A stretch of 55,855 nt of DNA from Gordonia desulfuricans NBRC 100010 (GCF_001485495.1 NZ_BCNF01000007.1:1-55855); one strand, 5' to 3'. Counted from the stretch's first letter, positions 19,001-28,506 are shown. Translations and numbers: made by a program. Notes: generated from the sequence alone by a model not told the origin.

Positions 19001-19876
19001 GTGCGTACCCGTCCGCAGGCCGCCTGGATTCCGGCCGAACCGACCCCGGCCGATGATGATGTCGACACCTCGATCGCCCGGTTGCGCGGGCTGCTCGACG
19101 GGGCCCGAATCGCGGCGCTCACCGGGGCGGGGATCTCCACCGATTCCGGTATCCCCGACTATCGCAGTCCCGGTGCGCCGATCCGGACCCCGATGACGGT
19201 GCAGATGTTCCTGTCGTCACCGGACTTCCGGCGCCACTACTGGGCCCGCAACCATCTGGGATGGCGGCACATGGACGCCGCGCAGCCGAATGCCGGACAT
19301 CATGCGCTCACCGCGTTGCAGCGACAGGGTCGTCTGAACGGCGTGATCACCCAGAACGTGGACATGCTCCACACCAAGGCGGGTACCCGCGGGGTGATCG
19401 ACCTGCACGGCTCGTATGGGCGGGTGCGGTGCCTGGGATGCGGGTGGATCGTGTCCCGACACCGCCTCGCCGACATGCTCGAGGCTCGCAATCCCGGGTT
19501 CGCCGACCGTGTGACCAGTCGGGGTGCGATCGAGGTGGCACCGGATGCCGACATGGTGCTCCGCGACACCGCCGACTTCATCGTCGCCGAATGCCCGATG
19601 TGCGACGGAATCCTGAAGCCCGACATCGTGTACTTCGGCGAGAACGCCCCGAAAGATCTGGTGGAACAGTCGTTCTCGCTCGTCGACGCCAGCGATGCAC
19701 TGTTGGTGGCCGGGTCGTCGTTGACGGTGATGAGCGGCTTGCGCTTCGCCCGTCACGCGCATCGGACGGGCAAGGTCCTCGTCGTCGTCAACCGCGGCGG
19801 TACCCGTGCCGACGACATCGCCGACCTCAAGGTCGATCACTACTGCGGCGTGGTGCTGCCGGCATTGGCCGGCTGA
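19001..19876 (+). CDS. NAD-dependent protein deacylase (Sir2 family)
   Basis: This 291-residue sirtuin removes acyl groups from lysines using NAD+. It has the NAD-binding TGAGISTDSGIPDYR (41-55), TQNVDMLHTKAG with the catalytic His in DLHGSYG, and two zinc Cys pairs, CLGCGW and CPMCDG. DIVYFGENAP follows. I chose the GTG at 19001; the frame is open upstream but overlaps ectC. It is 38 bases after ectC on the same strand but appears to have its own leaderless promoter. Confidence 0.92.
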   Translation: MRTRPQAAWIPAEPTPADDDVDTSIARLRGLLDGARIAALTGAGISTDSGIPDYRSPGAPIRTPMTVQMFLSSPDFRRHYWARNHLGWRHMDAAQPNAGHHALTALQRQGRLNGVITQNVDMLHTKAGTRGVIDLHGSYGRVRCLGCGWIVSRHRLADMLEARNPGFADRVTSRGAIEVAPDADMVLRDTADFIVAECPMCDGILKPDIVYFGENAPKDLVEQSFSLVDASDALLVAGSSLTVMSGLRFARHAHRTGKVLVVVNRGGTRADDIADLKVDHYCGVVLPALAG

Positions 19877-20295
19877 GCCGATCGCCTCGGGCGTGGGTCG
19901 ACGTGGTCGCCGACATGCTCATCTCACCGGGTTTCGACACGGGTCCTCGCCCTTCCGGCTCGGTCCCGGCTCAACCATCAACACTTGTTGCCACAGTGGG
20001 TCTTTGATCAAAGATACGTCCGAGTCGACGCCACCACCCATCGCGAGCACCACCAAACAGCAACTGCCACACGATGGTTGAGCCGGCGAGGAGCGAAGCG
20101 ACAAGTCGAGTCGAAACCTCCCACGCCCGAACACACAACGTCACCACCCATCGCAAGCACCACCAAACGCCAACCGCCGCACGATGGTTGAGCCGACGAG
20201 GAGCGAAGCGACAAGTCGAGTCGAAACCTCCCACGCCCGAGCACACGACGTCACCACACGGGGACGAACCCGGGCGCGGAACGGCTCAGCGCAAC
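19877..20295. other. Repeat-rich spacer between the sirtuin gene and proB
   Basis: No gene is seen here between convergent genes. The stretch holds one degraded inverse copy of the GGTTGAGCC-type repeat (19929-19980) and two tandem 110-base direct repeats. I saw no conventional hairpin terminator, so the repeats may themselves end transcription from both sides. Confidence 0.75.
20032..20251. repeat. Two tandem 110-base direct repeats with a dispersed palindromic core
   Basis: Copies at 20032-20141 and 20142-20251 are near identical with an exact period of 110 bases, and a third begins (TCACCAC) before the match ends. Each contains ATGGTTGAGCCG, then CGAGGAGCGAAGCGACAAG and TCGAGTCGAAACCTC. 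A rearranged inverse form lies at 19929-19980 and the first bases of another copy end the window at 55842-55855, so this is a dispersed repeat family. Confidence 0.9.
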
Positions 20296-21411
20296 CTACA
20301 CCGTCACCAGATCGTCGGCGTGGACGACGGGGCGCTGCAGGTCCGGCGGCAGATCGGTGGTGGAACGACCGATCATCGTCTCGACCTCGTCGCTGTCATA
20401 CGAGGCGACGCCGCGGGCGAAGATCCCGCCGGTGGTGTCGACGAGCTCCACCACATCGCCGTTGGAGAACCCGCCGCGCACGGCGAGAATCCCGGCGGCC
20501 AGCAGCGACCGACGACGCTTGGACACCGCGGCCACCGCGCCGTCGTCCAGCACCAGCTGCCCGTGGGTGTCGGCGGCATGCCGCACCCAGAAACGCCTGG
20601 CCGACAACCGTTCCGGACGTGCGGCGAAGACGGTGCCGGCCGAGGCGGAACTCAATGCGGCCGCGGCGTCGGCGGCCGAGGCCAGCAGGACGGGCACCCC
20701 GCCGTCGGCGGCCAGACGCGCGGCGGCGAGCTTGGAGGCCATCCCCCCGGTACCCAGCGCTCCGCCGGAACCGGCGATCACCCCGTCGAGGTCGTCGGGG
20801 CCGTTCACCTCGGCGATGAAGCGCGCGGGACGTCCGTCGGGGCCGGGCTTACGGGGGTCACCGTCGTAGAGACCGTCCACATCCGACAGCAACACCAGTG
20901 CGTCGGCACTGGTCAGGTGCGCGACGAGGGCGGCCAGCCGGTCGTTGTCACCGAACCGGATCTCGTTGGTCGCCACCGTGTCGTTCTCGTTGACCACCGC
21001 GATCGCCCCGAGTGACCGCAACCGGTCGAGGGTGCGCTGGGCATTGGCATGGTGTGAGCGATTCGAGATGTCGTCGGCGGTGAGCAGCACCTGTCCGACG
21101 GTGCGCCCGTAGCGGGAGAAGCTGGTCCCCCAGGCATAGGCGAGGGCGAGCTGGCCGACACTCGCCGCGGCCTGCTTGGTCGCGAGATCCTTGGGTCGCT
21201 TCTTCAGGCCGAGCGGCGCGATCCCCGCACCGATCGCCCCGGACGAGACGACGACGACATCCGAACCGGCCCGCATCCGCGCCTCGAGGGCGTCGGCGAG
21301 CCGGTCGAGCCTGGCCATGTCGAGTCCGGTGCCGACGTCGGTGAGCGCCGACGACCCGATCTTGACCACGATGCTGCGGGCATGCGCGATCTGTTCGCGG
21401 ACATCGCTCAT
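20296..21411 (-). CDS. proB: Glutamate 5-kinase ProB
   Basis: ProB phosphorylates glutamate in the first step of proline synthesis. The 371-residue protein has an amino-acid kinase domain ([10 protein letters not shown] near the start, [45 protein letters not shown]) and a C-terminal PUA domain from about residue 280 ([23 protein letters not shown]). Its ATG overlaps the obgE stop (ATGA). Confidence 0.97.
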   Translation of the reverse strand: MSDVREQIAHARSIVVKIGSSALTDVGTGLDMARLDRLADALEARMRAGSDVVVVSSGAIGAGIAPLGLKKRPKDLATKQAAASVGQLALAYAWGTSFSRYGRTVGQVLLTADDISNRSHHANAQRTLDRLRSLGAIAVVNENDTVATNEIRFGDNDRLAALVAHLTSADALVLLSDVDGLYDGDPRKPGPDGRPARFIAEVNGPDDLDGVIAGSGGALGTGGMASKLAAARLAADGGVPVLLASAADAAAALSSASAGTVFAARPERLSARRFWVRHAADTHGQLVLDDGAVAAVSKRRRSLLAAGILAVRGGFSNGDVVELVDTTGGIFARGVASYDSDEVETMIGRSTTDLPPDLQRPVVHADDLVTV

Positions 21412-22865
21412 GCGTCGTCGGCTTCGTCGGGCAGTCCGCGACGTAGGCGACGTGCCTGCTTGCGCTCGGCGGCGCCGACACGATCGGAGCGGTCGAGCCG
21501 GATGTCGGTGCCACGTCCGGTGATCGGGACCTCGTCGCCGGTCGGGGTGGTGGGTTCCCAGTCGAAGGTCATGTCACCGATGGTGACCGCGGCGCCCGGC
21601 TGCGCACCCAGCTTGGTGAGCGCGTCCTCCACGCCGAGACGGTTCAGGCGATCGGCGAGATAGCCGACGGCCTCGTCGTTGCCGAACTGCGTCTGGGCGA
21701 TCCAGCGCTCCGGGCGTGCGCCTCGCACGATGAAGCCGCCCTCGATCTCCGGATCCGGGATCACGCTGAACTCGGACTCGTCGACCGCCTTGGGCCGGAT
21801 GACCGCACGGCGCGCGGCCGGCTTCGGGTGGGCCGCACGGTAATCGGCGACCATCGAGGCCAGACCGTTGGTGAGTTCTTTGAGCCCGGTGTGCGCCACC
21901 GCGGAGATCCGGAACACCGGCCAGCCGCGCTCGGCGATGTCGCTCTCCACGAGATCGGCGAGCTCGGCGGCATCGGGGACGTCGATCTTGTTGAGGATCA
22001 CCACACGCGGACGTTCGGCGAGGTCACCGAGTCCGTGATCGGCGTCGAGTGCGGGCCGGTAGGCGGCCAGCTCGGCCTCCAGCGCGTCGATGTCGGACAC
22101 CGGGTCACGGCCGGGTTCCAGTGTGGCGCAGTCGACGACGTGTGCGAGTACCGCACAGCGCTCGAGGTGGCGCAGGAAGTCCAGGCCCAGACCGCGGCCG
22201 GCGGATGCGCCCGGGATCAGGCCGGGGACGTCGGCGATGGTGAACACGTCACCGGCGGACTGCACCACACCGAGGTTGGGCTGCAACGTGGTGAACGGGT
22301 AGTCGGCGATCTTCGGCTTGGCCGACGAGAGCACCGACACCAGAGACGACTTACCGGCGGACGGGAAGCCGACGAGGCCGACGTCGGCCACCGACTTCAG
22401 TTCGAGGACGAGGTCGCGCTCCTGGCCCTGTTCGCCGAGCAGCGCGAAACCCGGGGCCTTGCGGGCCTTGGACGCCAGTGAGGCGTTGCCCAGTCCCCCG
22501 CGGCCGCCCTGGGCGGCCTCGAAGACGGTGCCCGCGCCGACGAGATCGGCGAGGATGGTGCCGTCGGTGTCGAGGACGACGGTGCCGTCGGGCACGGGCA
22601 GGACCAGATCGTCGCCGGTGGCGCCGTCCCGGTTGTCACCCATACCGGGTTTGCCGTTGGTGCCGCGGGCATGCGGACGGAAGTGGAAGTCGAGCAGGGT
22701 GTGCACCTGCGGGTCGACGACGAGGCGCACCGATCCCCCGTTGCCGCCGTTGCCGCCGTCGGGGCCGCCGAGCGGCTTGAACTTCTCCCGGTGGACGGAG
22801 CTGCAGCCGTGGCCCCCGTTGCCGGCGGCGACGTGGATGGTCACCCGGTCGACGAACCGCGACAT
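21408..22865 (-). CDS. obgE: GTPase Obg/CgtA
   Basis: ObgE is a ribosome-associated GTPase acting in 50S assembly and stress control. The 485-residue protein has the N-terminal glycine-rich Obg fold ([29 protein letters not shown]) and a G domain with [15 protein letters not shown] and [10 protein letters not shown]-terminal OCT-type domain follows. The ATG at 22865 follows GGAAGGAAA. A terminator separates it from rpmA, so it has its own promoter or depends on readthrough. Confidence 0.97.
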   Translation of the reverse strand: MSRFVDRVTIHVAAGNGGHGCSSVHREKFKPLGGPDGGNGGNGGSVRLVVDPQVHTLLDFHFRPHARGTNGKPGMGDNRDGATGDDLVLPVPDGTVVLDTDGTILADLVGAGTVFEAAQGGRGGLGNASLASKARKAPGFALLGEQGQERDLVLELKSVADVGLVGFPSAGKSSLVSVLSSAKPKIADYPFTTLQPNLGVVQSAGDVFTIADVPGLIPGASAGRGLGLDFLRHLERCAVLAHVVDCATLEPGRDPVSDIDALEAELAAYRPALDADHGLGDLAERPRVVILNKIDVPDAAELADLVESDIAERGWPVFRISAVAHTGLKELTNGLASMVADYRAAHPKPAARRAVIRPKAVDESEFSVIPDPEIEGGFIVRGARPERWIAQTQFGNDEAVGYLADRLNRLGVEDALTKLGAQPGAAVTIGDMTFDWEPTTPTGDEVPITGRGTDIRLDRSDRVGAAERKQARRLRRGLPDEADDA

Positions 22866-22974
22866 GTCGATTTCCTTCCGTTCGCGATCCTCACCGATGA
22901 CGATCGCAGTTGAATCAAGTAGAGAGTGTCGAACCGAGGAACAGTTCGGGGCAGAACAACAGGGTCGAACCAAA

Positions 22975-23019
22975 ACAACAGGGCGGGCTGGGTGCTTATG
23001 CCCCTGCCCGCCCTGTTGT
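22975..23019 (-). terminator. Intrinsic terminator after rpmA
   Basis: A perfect 14-pair GC-rich stem (22975-22988 with 23006-23019) with a 17-base loop is followed on the minus strand by TTTTGGTT. It ends the rplU-rpmA transcript upstream of obgE. Confidence 0.85.
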
Positions 23020-23052
23020 GAGAGCTCTGGTGGTTCCGATGAACCGCTCGGG

Positions 23053-23316
23053 TCAGGCCTGAGCGGTCTCCGGGACGATGTTCACGGTCTTGCGGCCACG
23101 CTTGGTGCCGAACTCGACGGCGCCCGCGGCAAGCGCGAACAGGGTGTCGTCGCCACCGCGACCGACGTTGACGCCCGGGTGGAACTTGGTGCCGCGCTGG
23201 CGGACCAGGATCTCACCGGCGCTGACCTGCTGACCGCCGAAGCGCTTCACACCGAGGCGCTGGGCGTTGGAATCGCGACCGTTGCGCGAGCTGGACGCGC
23301 CCTTCTTATGTGCCAT
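23053..23316 (-). CDS. rpmA: 50S ribosomal protein L27
   Basis: The 87-residue L27 lies near the peptidyl-transferase centre. It starts directly [17 protein letters not shown] and has the universal [23 protein letters not shown] region. It has no cleavable N-terminal extension of the Firmicutes kind. It follows rplU by 33 bases in one operon. Confidence 0.98.
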   Translation of the reverse strand: MAHKKGASSSRNGRDSNAQRLGVKRFGGQQVSAGEILVRQRGTKFHPGVNVGRGGDDTLFALAAGAVEFGTKRGRKTVNIVPETAQA

Positions 23317-23349
23317 CTGTCAGTCCTCCTGGGATACAGGTGAGTCGAT

Positions 23350-23661
23350 TTACTTGATACCGGTGACCTTGAGGACCGTCAGCTTCTGACGATGACCCTG
23401 GCGCTTGTGGTAGCCGGTCTTGTTCTTGAACTTGTGGATGCGGATCTTCGGGCCCTTCACGTGCTCGACCACCTCGCCGGTGACCGAGATCGCCGCGAGC
23501 TTGTCCGCGTCGGTGGTGAGAGTGGAGCCGTCGACGACCAGGGCCACCGGAAGGCTCACGGTGGTGCCGGGCTCGCCGTCGATCTTCTCGACCTTCACAA
23601 TGTCGCCCTCAGCGACCTTGTACTGCTTACCGCCGGTCTTGACGATCGCGTACGTTGCCAT
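23350..23661 (-). CDS. rplU: 50S ribosomal protein L21
   Basis: The 103-residue L21 begins [20 protein letters not shown] and ends with the typical [17 protein letters not shown] region. I used the ATG at 23661, the family start; a longer frame adds eight codons from the leader. It is first in rplU-rpmA and is preceded by about 210 bases of leader and a canonical promoter. Confidence 0.98.
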   Translation of the reverse strand: MATYAIVKTGGKQYKVAEGDIVKVEKIDGEPGTTVSLPVALVVDGSTLTTDADKLAAISVTGEVVEHVKGPKIRIHKFKNKTGYHKRQGHRQKLTVLKVTGIK

Positions 23662-23870
23662 CGAAGCTGTCCTCTTACTCATCATCTCGGGCCGTGATCC
23701 GCCCTGGGGGAACCACGGGTGTTGTGGGTGTGTGCATCTGTTGCGGGCCGTGCGAGTCCCCGCGCGCTACGCCGGGATTCGCTCGGTCACTCCAGAGGGC
23801 CTGCCGGCGGGATCTCCACTGTGCGAATGTCCTGCAACAGGCACAGCTCGAACCCTCCGCCAGAGGCGAC
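23662..23870 (-). ncRNA. Long 5' leader of rplU, possible ribosomal-protein autoregulatory leader
   Basis: If transcription starts near 23870, the rplU mRNA carries about 210 untranslated bases. The stretch is GC-rich with several short complementary arms. Leaders that bind the encoded r-protein are known for L21 operons in other bacteria. I could not match this one base by base to a named family, so the function is inference. Confidence 0.4.
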
Positions 23871-23876
23871 CAATCA

Positions 23877-23906
23877 AGATTACGGGAGCCCATCGGTTCA
23901 GGTCAA
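23877..23906 (-). promoter_or_regulatory. Canonical housekeeping-sigma promoter of rplU-rpmA
   Basis: On the minus strand TTGACC (23901-23906) is followed after 18 bases by TAATCT (23877-23882). Both boxes are near consensus, as expected for a highly expressed ribosomal operon. Confidence 0.8.
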
Positions 23907-23952
23907 ACTCACCTCGGGGTCGCGTGTCGGTCACCGTGCCGGTGGCCGGTGG

Positions 23953-26900
23953 TTACTCCTCCACCGGCGGACCGGCCGGACGTCCGGCGGCCCGTCGCCG
24001 CGGTCGGCGGTGCACCGCGACCGTGGTCTCCCCGTTCGACGACGATGTCGTCGGACCGAACGTCGTGAGCGGCTCGGCCGCGACGTCGGGCAGGGTCAGC
24101 GTCGACACCTCGGACGTGTGCGTCGGAGATGACGCCGCCCGCCGTGCCGCACGACGCCGCCGTGGCCGTCGCGTCGCGGTCTCCTGCTCCGGAGCCGGGG
24201 TGGGCTCCTGGCTCTCGGCTGCCGGGCTCTCGGTCACCTGGACTGCCGGGGTCTCGGTCACCGGGGTCTCGGCCACCGGGGTCTCGGCCACCGGGGTCTC
24301 GGCCGAGACGTGCTCGTCGTCAGCAGGTTCGGTCCGGCCGCGCTCCGCCGGGACGGTCGCGGACTGATCCTGCTGCGTCCGGTCCCGCTGGGCTTGATCC
24401 CGCTGCGTCCGGTCCCGCTGCGTCCGATCCCGCTGCGTCCGATCCCGCTGCGTCCGATCCCGGCGGCTCCGATCCTGACGGGCCTGATCCTCGTGCGCCT
24501 GGTCCTCGTGCGCCTGATCCTCGTGCGCCTGATCCGCGTGCGCTTGATCCGCGTGCGCCACGTCGATGTGCTCGTCGTGGTCGTGCCCGTCGTGGTCGTG
24601 TTCCTCGTGCTCCCCATCGGGATGCGAGTGTGCGGCCATCGCGCGGAACATCGGATGCTCACCGCGATGCTGGGTGGCCTTGGGTGCGGGCGCCTGCTCC
24701 ACCACGGCCGGTTCGCTCTTGCGCTTGCCGCGCCGCGACCGCTTCGATCCCGATCCCTCGCCGCGGGTGTTGTCGTCCGAGCGCACCTCGACGGGGCTCG
24801 AGTGCACGATCACGCCACGCCCACCGCACGCGGTGCACGTGGTCGAGAACGCCTCGAGCAACCCGGTACCGAGACGCTTACGGGTCATCTGCACCAGGCC
24901 CAGCGACGTCACCTCGGACACCTGATGACGGGTCCGGTCACGGGCCAGCGCCTCAGTGAGGCGGCGCAGCACCAGGTCACGGTTGGACTCCAGGACCATG
25001 TCGATGAAGTCGACGATGATCATCCCGCCCAGATCGCGCAGCCGCATCTGCCGCACGATCTCCTCGGCGGCCTCCAGGTTGTTGCGGGTGACCGTCTCCT
25101 CGAGGTTGCCGCCCGACCCGGTGAACTTGCCGGTGTTGACGTCGATGACCGTCATCGCCTCGGTGTGTTCGATGATCAGCGTGCCGCCCGACGGCAGCCA
25201 CACCTTGCGGTCGAGCGCCTTGGCGAGCTGTTCGTCGACGCGGTGCACCACGAACGAGTCCGGGGAGTCGGCGTGGGCACGCTCGAACTTCTCGACCCGC
25301 TCCAGCAGGTCGGGTGCCACCGCGCTGACGTAGGTCTCCACCAGGTTCCAGGCGCGGTCACCCTCGATGACCAGCTTGCGGAAGTCCTCGTTGAACAGGT
25401 CACGCACCACGCGGACCAGCAGGTCCGGCTCCTCGTAGAGAGCGCGCGGCGAGACCGATCCCTTGGCCTTCTTGGCCTCGGCGACCGACTCCTCGATGCC
25501 CTCCCACTTGTTCTCCAGGCGTTCGATGTCGGCGGCCAGGTCGTCGGCGCTGACGCCCTCCGACGCGGTCCGGATGATCACACCGGCGTTGTCCGGGACG
25601 AGCTTGGACAGGATCTGCTTGAGACGCTTGCGTTCCACATCGGGCAGCTTGCGGCTGATCCCCGTGGACGAGCCGCCCGGGACGTACACCAGGTAGCGGC
25701 CGGCCAGGGAGATCTGCGTGGTCAGCCGGGCGCCTTTGTGGCCGACCGGATCCTTGGACACCTGCACCACGACGTTGTCGCCGGGCGAGAGTGCCTGCTC
25801 GATCTTGCGCGATCCGCCGTCGAGTCCGGCGGCATCCCAGTTGACCTCACCGGCATAGAGCACGCCGTTGCGGCCACGGCCGATGTCGACGAATGCGGCC
25901 TCCATACCCGGCAGCACGTTCTGGACGCGGCCCAGGTAGATGTTGCCGACCATCGACGACGACGTCTCGGTGGTCACGAAATGCTCCACCAGCACGCCGT
26001 CCTCGAGGACTGCGACCTGCGTGTAGTCCTCGATCGGGGTGTGATCGGTGTGGTCGCCGTGGTTCAGGGCGACGTTGGCGCTGCGCTCGCGCACCACCAT
26101 CACGCGTTCGACGGCCTCGCGGCGCGCGAGGAACTCCGACTCGCTCAGGATCGGCGGGCGGCGCCGTCCGGCATCGCGGCCGTCCCGGCGACGCTGACGC
26201 TTGGCCTCGAGCCGGGTCGACCCGGAGATGCCCTGCACCTCGTCGCGGACCCGCTTGCTGCGCGGTTCACGCTCGTGGACGACGGTGTTCGGCGGGTCGT
26301 CGGGCGAGACCTCGTCGGGCTCGTCGCCACCCTTGCGACGGCGACGGCGGCGCCGGCGCTTCGAGGTGGGGACGGAGGCGTCGTCGTCATCGGAGCCGGA
26401 CTCGTCGTCCGATCCGTCCTCGTCGGAGTCGTCTGCGGTGTTGTCCTCGGTGGTGTGCTCCCCGTGCTGGGAACCGCGCCGCCTCCGGCCGCGGCCGCTG
26501 CCCGAGTCGCCGTCCTTGGCGTCGGTGCCCGCGGAGTCGGAATCCTTCGACTCGGCGTCTTTCGAATCGTCGCCGGCGGCATCCGAGCCCGTCGACTCGA
26601 GGGACTCGGATTCGGCCTGCGACTCCGAGTCGGTCTCGTCGTCGGAGTCGTCGCGCTCGCTCTGATCACCACGCCCACGGCCACGGCCACGGCGGCCACG
26701 CCGACGGCGACGACGCCCGGACTCGCCGTGCTGATCGTCGTCGGCGGTCTCACCGGCCACCGACGCCGAGTCGGCCTCCGGCTCGGTCTCGGTGACCTGC
26801 TCACTGCTGTCGGTCTCTGCGGCGGGTGCCTCGGGGGCGGGCTCGACGGTCGCCTTGCGGGGGCGTGCGGGCGGCTCGGTCAGCTGCGGCTGCAGGAACA

Positions 26901-27678
26901 GCGGTCCGGCCACGACCTCGCCGACCGGCGACACCGGCTCGTGGCTGACGGTCTCGACTGCCGAGAACAGCACGGAGTCGATCTTCGGCCGGGCCGGTGC
27001 GGCCTCGGCGGATGCGGTGTCGGCTGCCTCGACCGGGGTCTCGGTGACCGGAGGCTCGGTGACCGGGGTCTCGGCCTCTGCGGCGATCGACTCTGCGGGG
27101 GCGTCGGCCTCGGGGGCCGCATCTGCAGGCGTCTCGTCTACCGGGGTCTGGTCTGCAGGGACATCTTCTGCGGCAGGCTCCTGTGCAGAAGCCGTGACCG
27201 GTGCCTCGGCGACCACGGTCTCGGGGGCGGGCGCCTGATCGGTGACGACCTCCTCGACCACGGTCTCCGCGACGACGATCTCCTCGACCGTGTCCGGGAC
27301 GGGCTCGGCCGGGACGGCGGCAGCGCCGACGCTGTCCGCAACGGCCTCGGTGGCCGGTTCAGGTGCGGCCGGTGCCGGCACCTCGGGCTCGCCCGCGGCT
27401 GCGGGAGCCGCGTCAGCGTTCTCGCTCGCCTCGGCGTTCTCGTCGATCTCTGGTTGCGGCTCGCGGACCAGTTTGGCGACGGCGTTGGCCTGCGCACGCT
27501 CGACGCTCGACTGTGGGCTCCGCAGGTGCCATCCGAGTTCGGCCAGGTGGGCGATCACCTGTCGGCTGGTCAGCCCGAGGGCTCGGGCCAGTGCGTGCAC
27601 ACGAAGCTTGTTGGGGAATTCTTCTTCCACCGGATCCGACGCTGCGTTCGCGTCAGCCGGTGACCCGTTGTCGGTCAC
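23953..27678 (-). CDS. rne: Ribonuclease E/G
   Basis: RNase E is the main mRNA-decay and rRNA-processing endonuclease. The 1241-residue protein starts at a GTG after GAGGAG. It has an N-terminal helical domain (NKLRVHALARALGLTSRQV) and a long acidic Pro/Ala/Glu region with basic RRRRRG patches. The catalytic core follows, with an S1 segment (VGNIYLGRVQNVLPGMEAAF), catalytic Asp846 (VIDVNTG) and Asp890 (VDFIDM), and the zinc-link CTAC (Cys948, Cys951). The C-terminal tail has a His/Asp-rich run and QRDRT repeats (about 1035-1108). A core flanked by two disordered arms is typical of actinobacteria. Confidence 0.96.
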   Translation of the reverse strand: MTDNGSPADANAASDPVEEEFPNKLRVHALARALGLTSRQVIAHLAELGWHLRSPQSSVERAQANAVAKLVREPQPEIDENAEASENADAAPAAAGEPEVPAPAAPEPATEAVADSVGAAAVPAEPVPDTVEEIVVAETVVEEVVTDQAPAPETVVAEAPVTASAQEPAAEDVPADQTPVDETPADAAPEADAPAESIAAEAETPVTEPPVTETPVEAADTASAEAAPARPKIDSVLFSAVETVSHEPVSPVGEVVAGPLFLQPQLTEPPARPRKATVEPAPEAPAAETDSSEQVTETEPEADSASVAGETADDDQHGESGRRRRRRGRRGRGRGRGDQSERDDSDDETDSESQAESESLESTGSDAAGDDSKDAESKDSDSAGTDAKDGDSGSGRGRRRRGSQHGEHTTEDNTADDSDEDGSDDESGSDDDDASVPTSKRRRRRRRRKGGDEPDEVSPDDPPNTVVHEREPRSKRVRDEVQGISGSTRLEAKRQRRRDGRDAGRRRPPILSESEFLARREAVERVMVVRERSANVALNHGDHTDHTPIEDYTQVAVLEDGVLVEHFVTTETSSSMVGNIYLGRVQNVLPGMEAAFVDIGRGRNGVLYAGEVNWDAAGLDGGSRKIEQALSPGDNVVVQVSKDPVGHKGARLTTQISLAGRYLVYVPGGSSTGISRKLPDVERKRLKQILSKLVPDNAGVIIRTASEGVSADDLAADIERLENKWEGIEESVAEAKKAKGSVSPRALYEEPDLLVRVVRDLFNEDFRKLVIEGDRAWNLVETYVSAVAPDLLERVEKFERAHADSPDSFVVHRVDEQLAKALDRKVWLPSGGTLIIEHTEAMTVIDVNTGKFTGSGGNLEETVTRNNLEAAEEIVRQMRLRDLGGMIIVDFIDMVLESNRDLVLRRLTEALARDRTRHQVSEVTSLGLVQMTRKRLGTGLLEAFSTTCTACGGRGVIVHSSPVEVRSDDNTRGEGSGSKRSRRGKRKSEPAVVEQAPAPKATQHRGEHPMFRAMAAHSHPDGEHEEHDHDGHDHDEHIDVAHADQAHADQAHEDQAHEDQAHEDQARQDRSRRDRTQRDRTQRDRTQRDRTQRDQAQRDRTQQDQSATVPAERGRTEPADDEHVSAETPVAETPVAETPVTETPAVQVTESPAAESQEPTPAPEQETATRRPRRRRAARRAASSPTHTSEVSTLTLPDVAAEPLTTFGPTTSSSNGETTVAVHRRPRRRAAGRPAGPPVEE

Positions 27679-28017
27679 TCGTTCTCCTCGAACCCCCGGG
27701 CGCGTCATCACGACGCGGCCACGCGAGGGCCTGTCCTGTGTCCCGGCGTCTGCCGGTGTTGTGTGGTCTCCGCGCCCGTCGGCTCCGATCGGGGCCGGTG
27801 GGCGCTCTTGCGGGGTCGATGCGTATCCGGACCGTTCTCCACGCCATCGTCGGCCGGCTGTGGCCGGTCAATCGGTCACCAAACGGTGGCCGACCTCGAT
27901 GGGGAGGACGGGTGGGCGGGCACTGATCGTTGCGTGCTGGTCCGTCCCGGTTCCGAACGTCATCGGTGTCGTCTCGGACAAAGTGTGTCCGCGATAACCC
28001 CACAAGTATCCCACACT
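27679..28017. other. Long upstream region of rne, no gene seen
   Basis: About 340 bases separate the rne GTG from the ndk terminator. No coding frame here is convincing. GATACT at about 28005-28010 on the minus strand is a possible -10, which would give rne a leader of around 320 bases. RNase E controls its own mRNA through a long leader in enterics; whether that applies here is unknown. Confidence 0.5.
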
Positions 28018-28063
28018 GCGGGTCGACGCCCGCACACTACGTGCACAGCGCGCGTCGACCCGC
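28018..28063 (-). terminator. Hairpin terminator after ndk
   Basis: A perfect 12-pair stem, GCGGGTCGACGC at 28018-28029 pairing with 28052-28063, lies 15 bases past the ndk stop. No T-run follows, as is common in actinobacteria. Confidence 0.7.
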
Positions 28064-28077
28064 GTGTCAGGACAGGG

Positions 28078-28494
28078 TCAGGAGGCGAGTTCGGGGAACC
28101 AGATCGCGATCTCACGCTCGGCGGATTCAGGCGAATCCGAGCCGTGGACCAGGTTGTTCTGGGTGCTCAGGGCGTAGTCGCCGCGGATGGTGCCGGGCAC
28201 GGCCTTCTCCACGGGATCGGTGCCACCGGCGATCTGACGCCACGCCGCGACGGCGCGGGGACCCTCGACGACGGCCGCGACCAGCGGTGCCGAGGTGATG
28301 AACTCCAGGAGTGCGGGGAAGAAGGGCTTGCCCTCGTGCTCGGCGTAGTGCCGGCGGGCCAGCTCGTCGTCGACCGTCTTCAGTTCGAGCGCGACCAGGG
28401 TCAGTCCTTTGCGCTCGATGCGGGCGATGATGTCGCCGACCAGGGAACGGGCGACGCCGTCGGGCTTGATCAGTACCAGTGTCCGTTCAGTCAC
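28078..28494 (-). CDS. ndk: Nucleoside diphosphate kinase
   Basis: Ndk balances nucleoside triphosphates by phosphotransfer through a histidine. The 138-residue protein starts [17 protein letters not shown] and contains the active-site segment [17 protein letters not shown] with the phospho-accepting His. The GTG start at 28494 gives the family's usual start; longer frames are leader. It appears leaderless. Confidence 0.97.
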   Translation of the reverse strand: MTERTLVLIKPDGVARSLVGDIIARIERKGLTLVALELKTVDDELARRHYAEHEGKPFFPALLEFITSAPLVAAVVEGPRAVAAWRQIAGGTDPVEKAVPGTIRGDYALSTQNNLVHGSDSPESAEREIAIWFPELAS

Positions 28495-28500
28495 GCACAC

Positions 28501-28506
28501 ACTGTA
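28501..28506 (-). promoter_or_regulatory. -10 box of a leaderless ndk promoter
   Basis: TACAGT on the minus strand lies 6 bases before the ndk GTG, placing the transcription start at the start codon. No Shine-Dalgarno element is present. Confidence 0.55.

Noticed and set aside
24355..24575. Possible CRISPR array from the regular 15-base DNA repeats
   Set aside because: The repeats are contiguous with no spacers, keep the rne reading frame, and code for QRDRT units.
24310..27663. Plus-strand open frame of 1117 codons
   Set aside because: It mirrors rne and is composed of repetitive Leu/Val/Gly/Arg runs produced by antisense reading of charged repeats.
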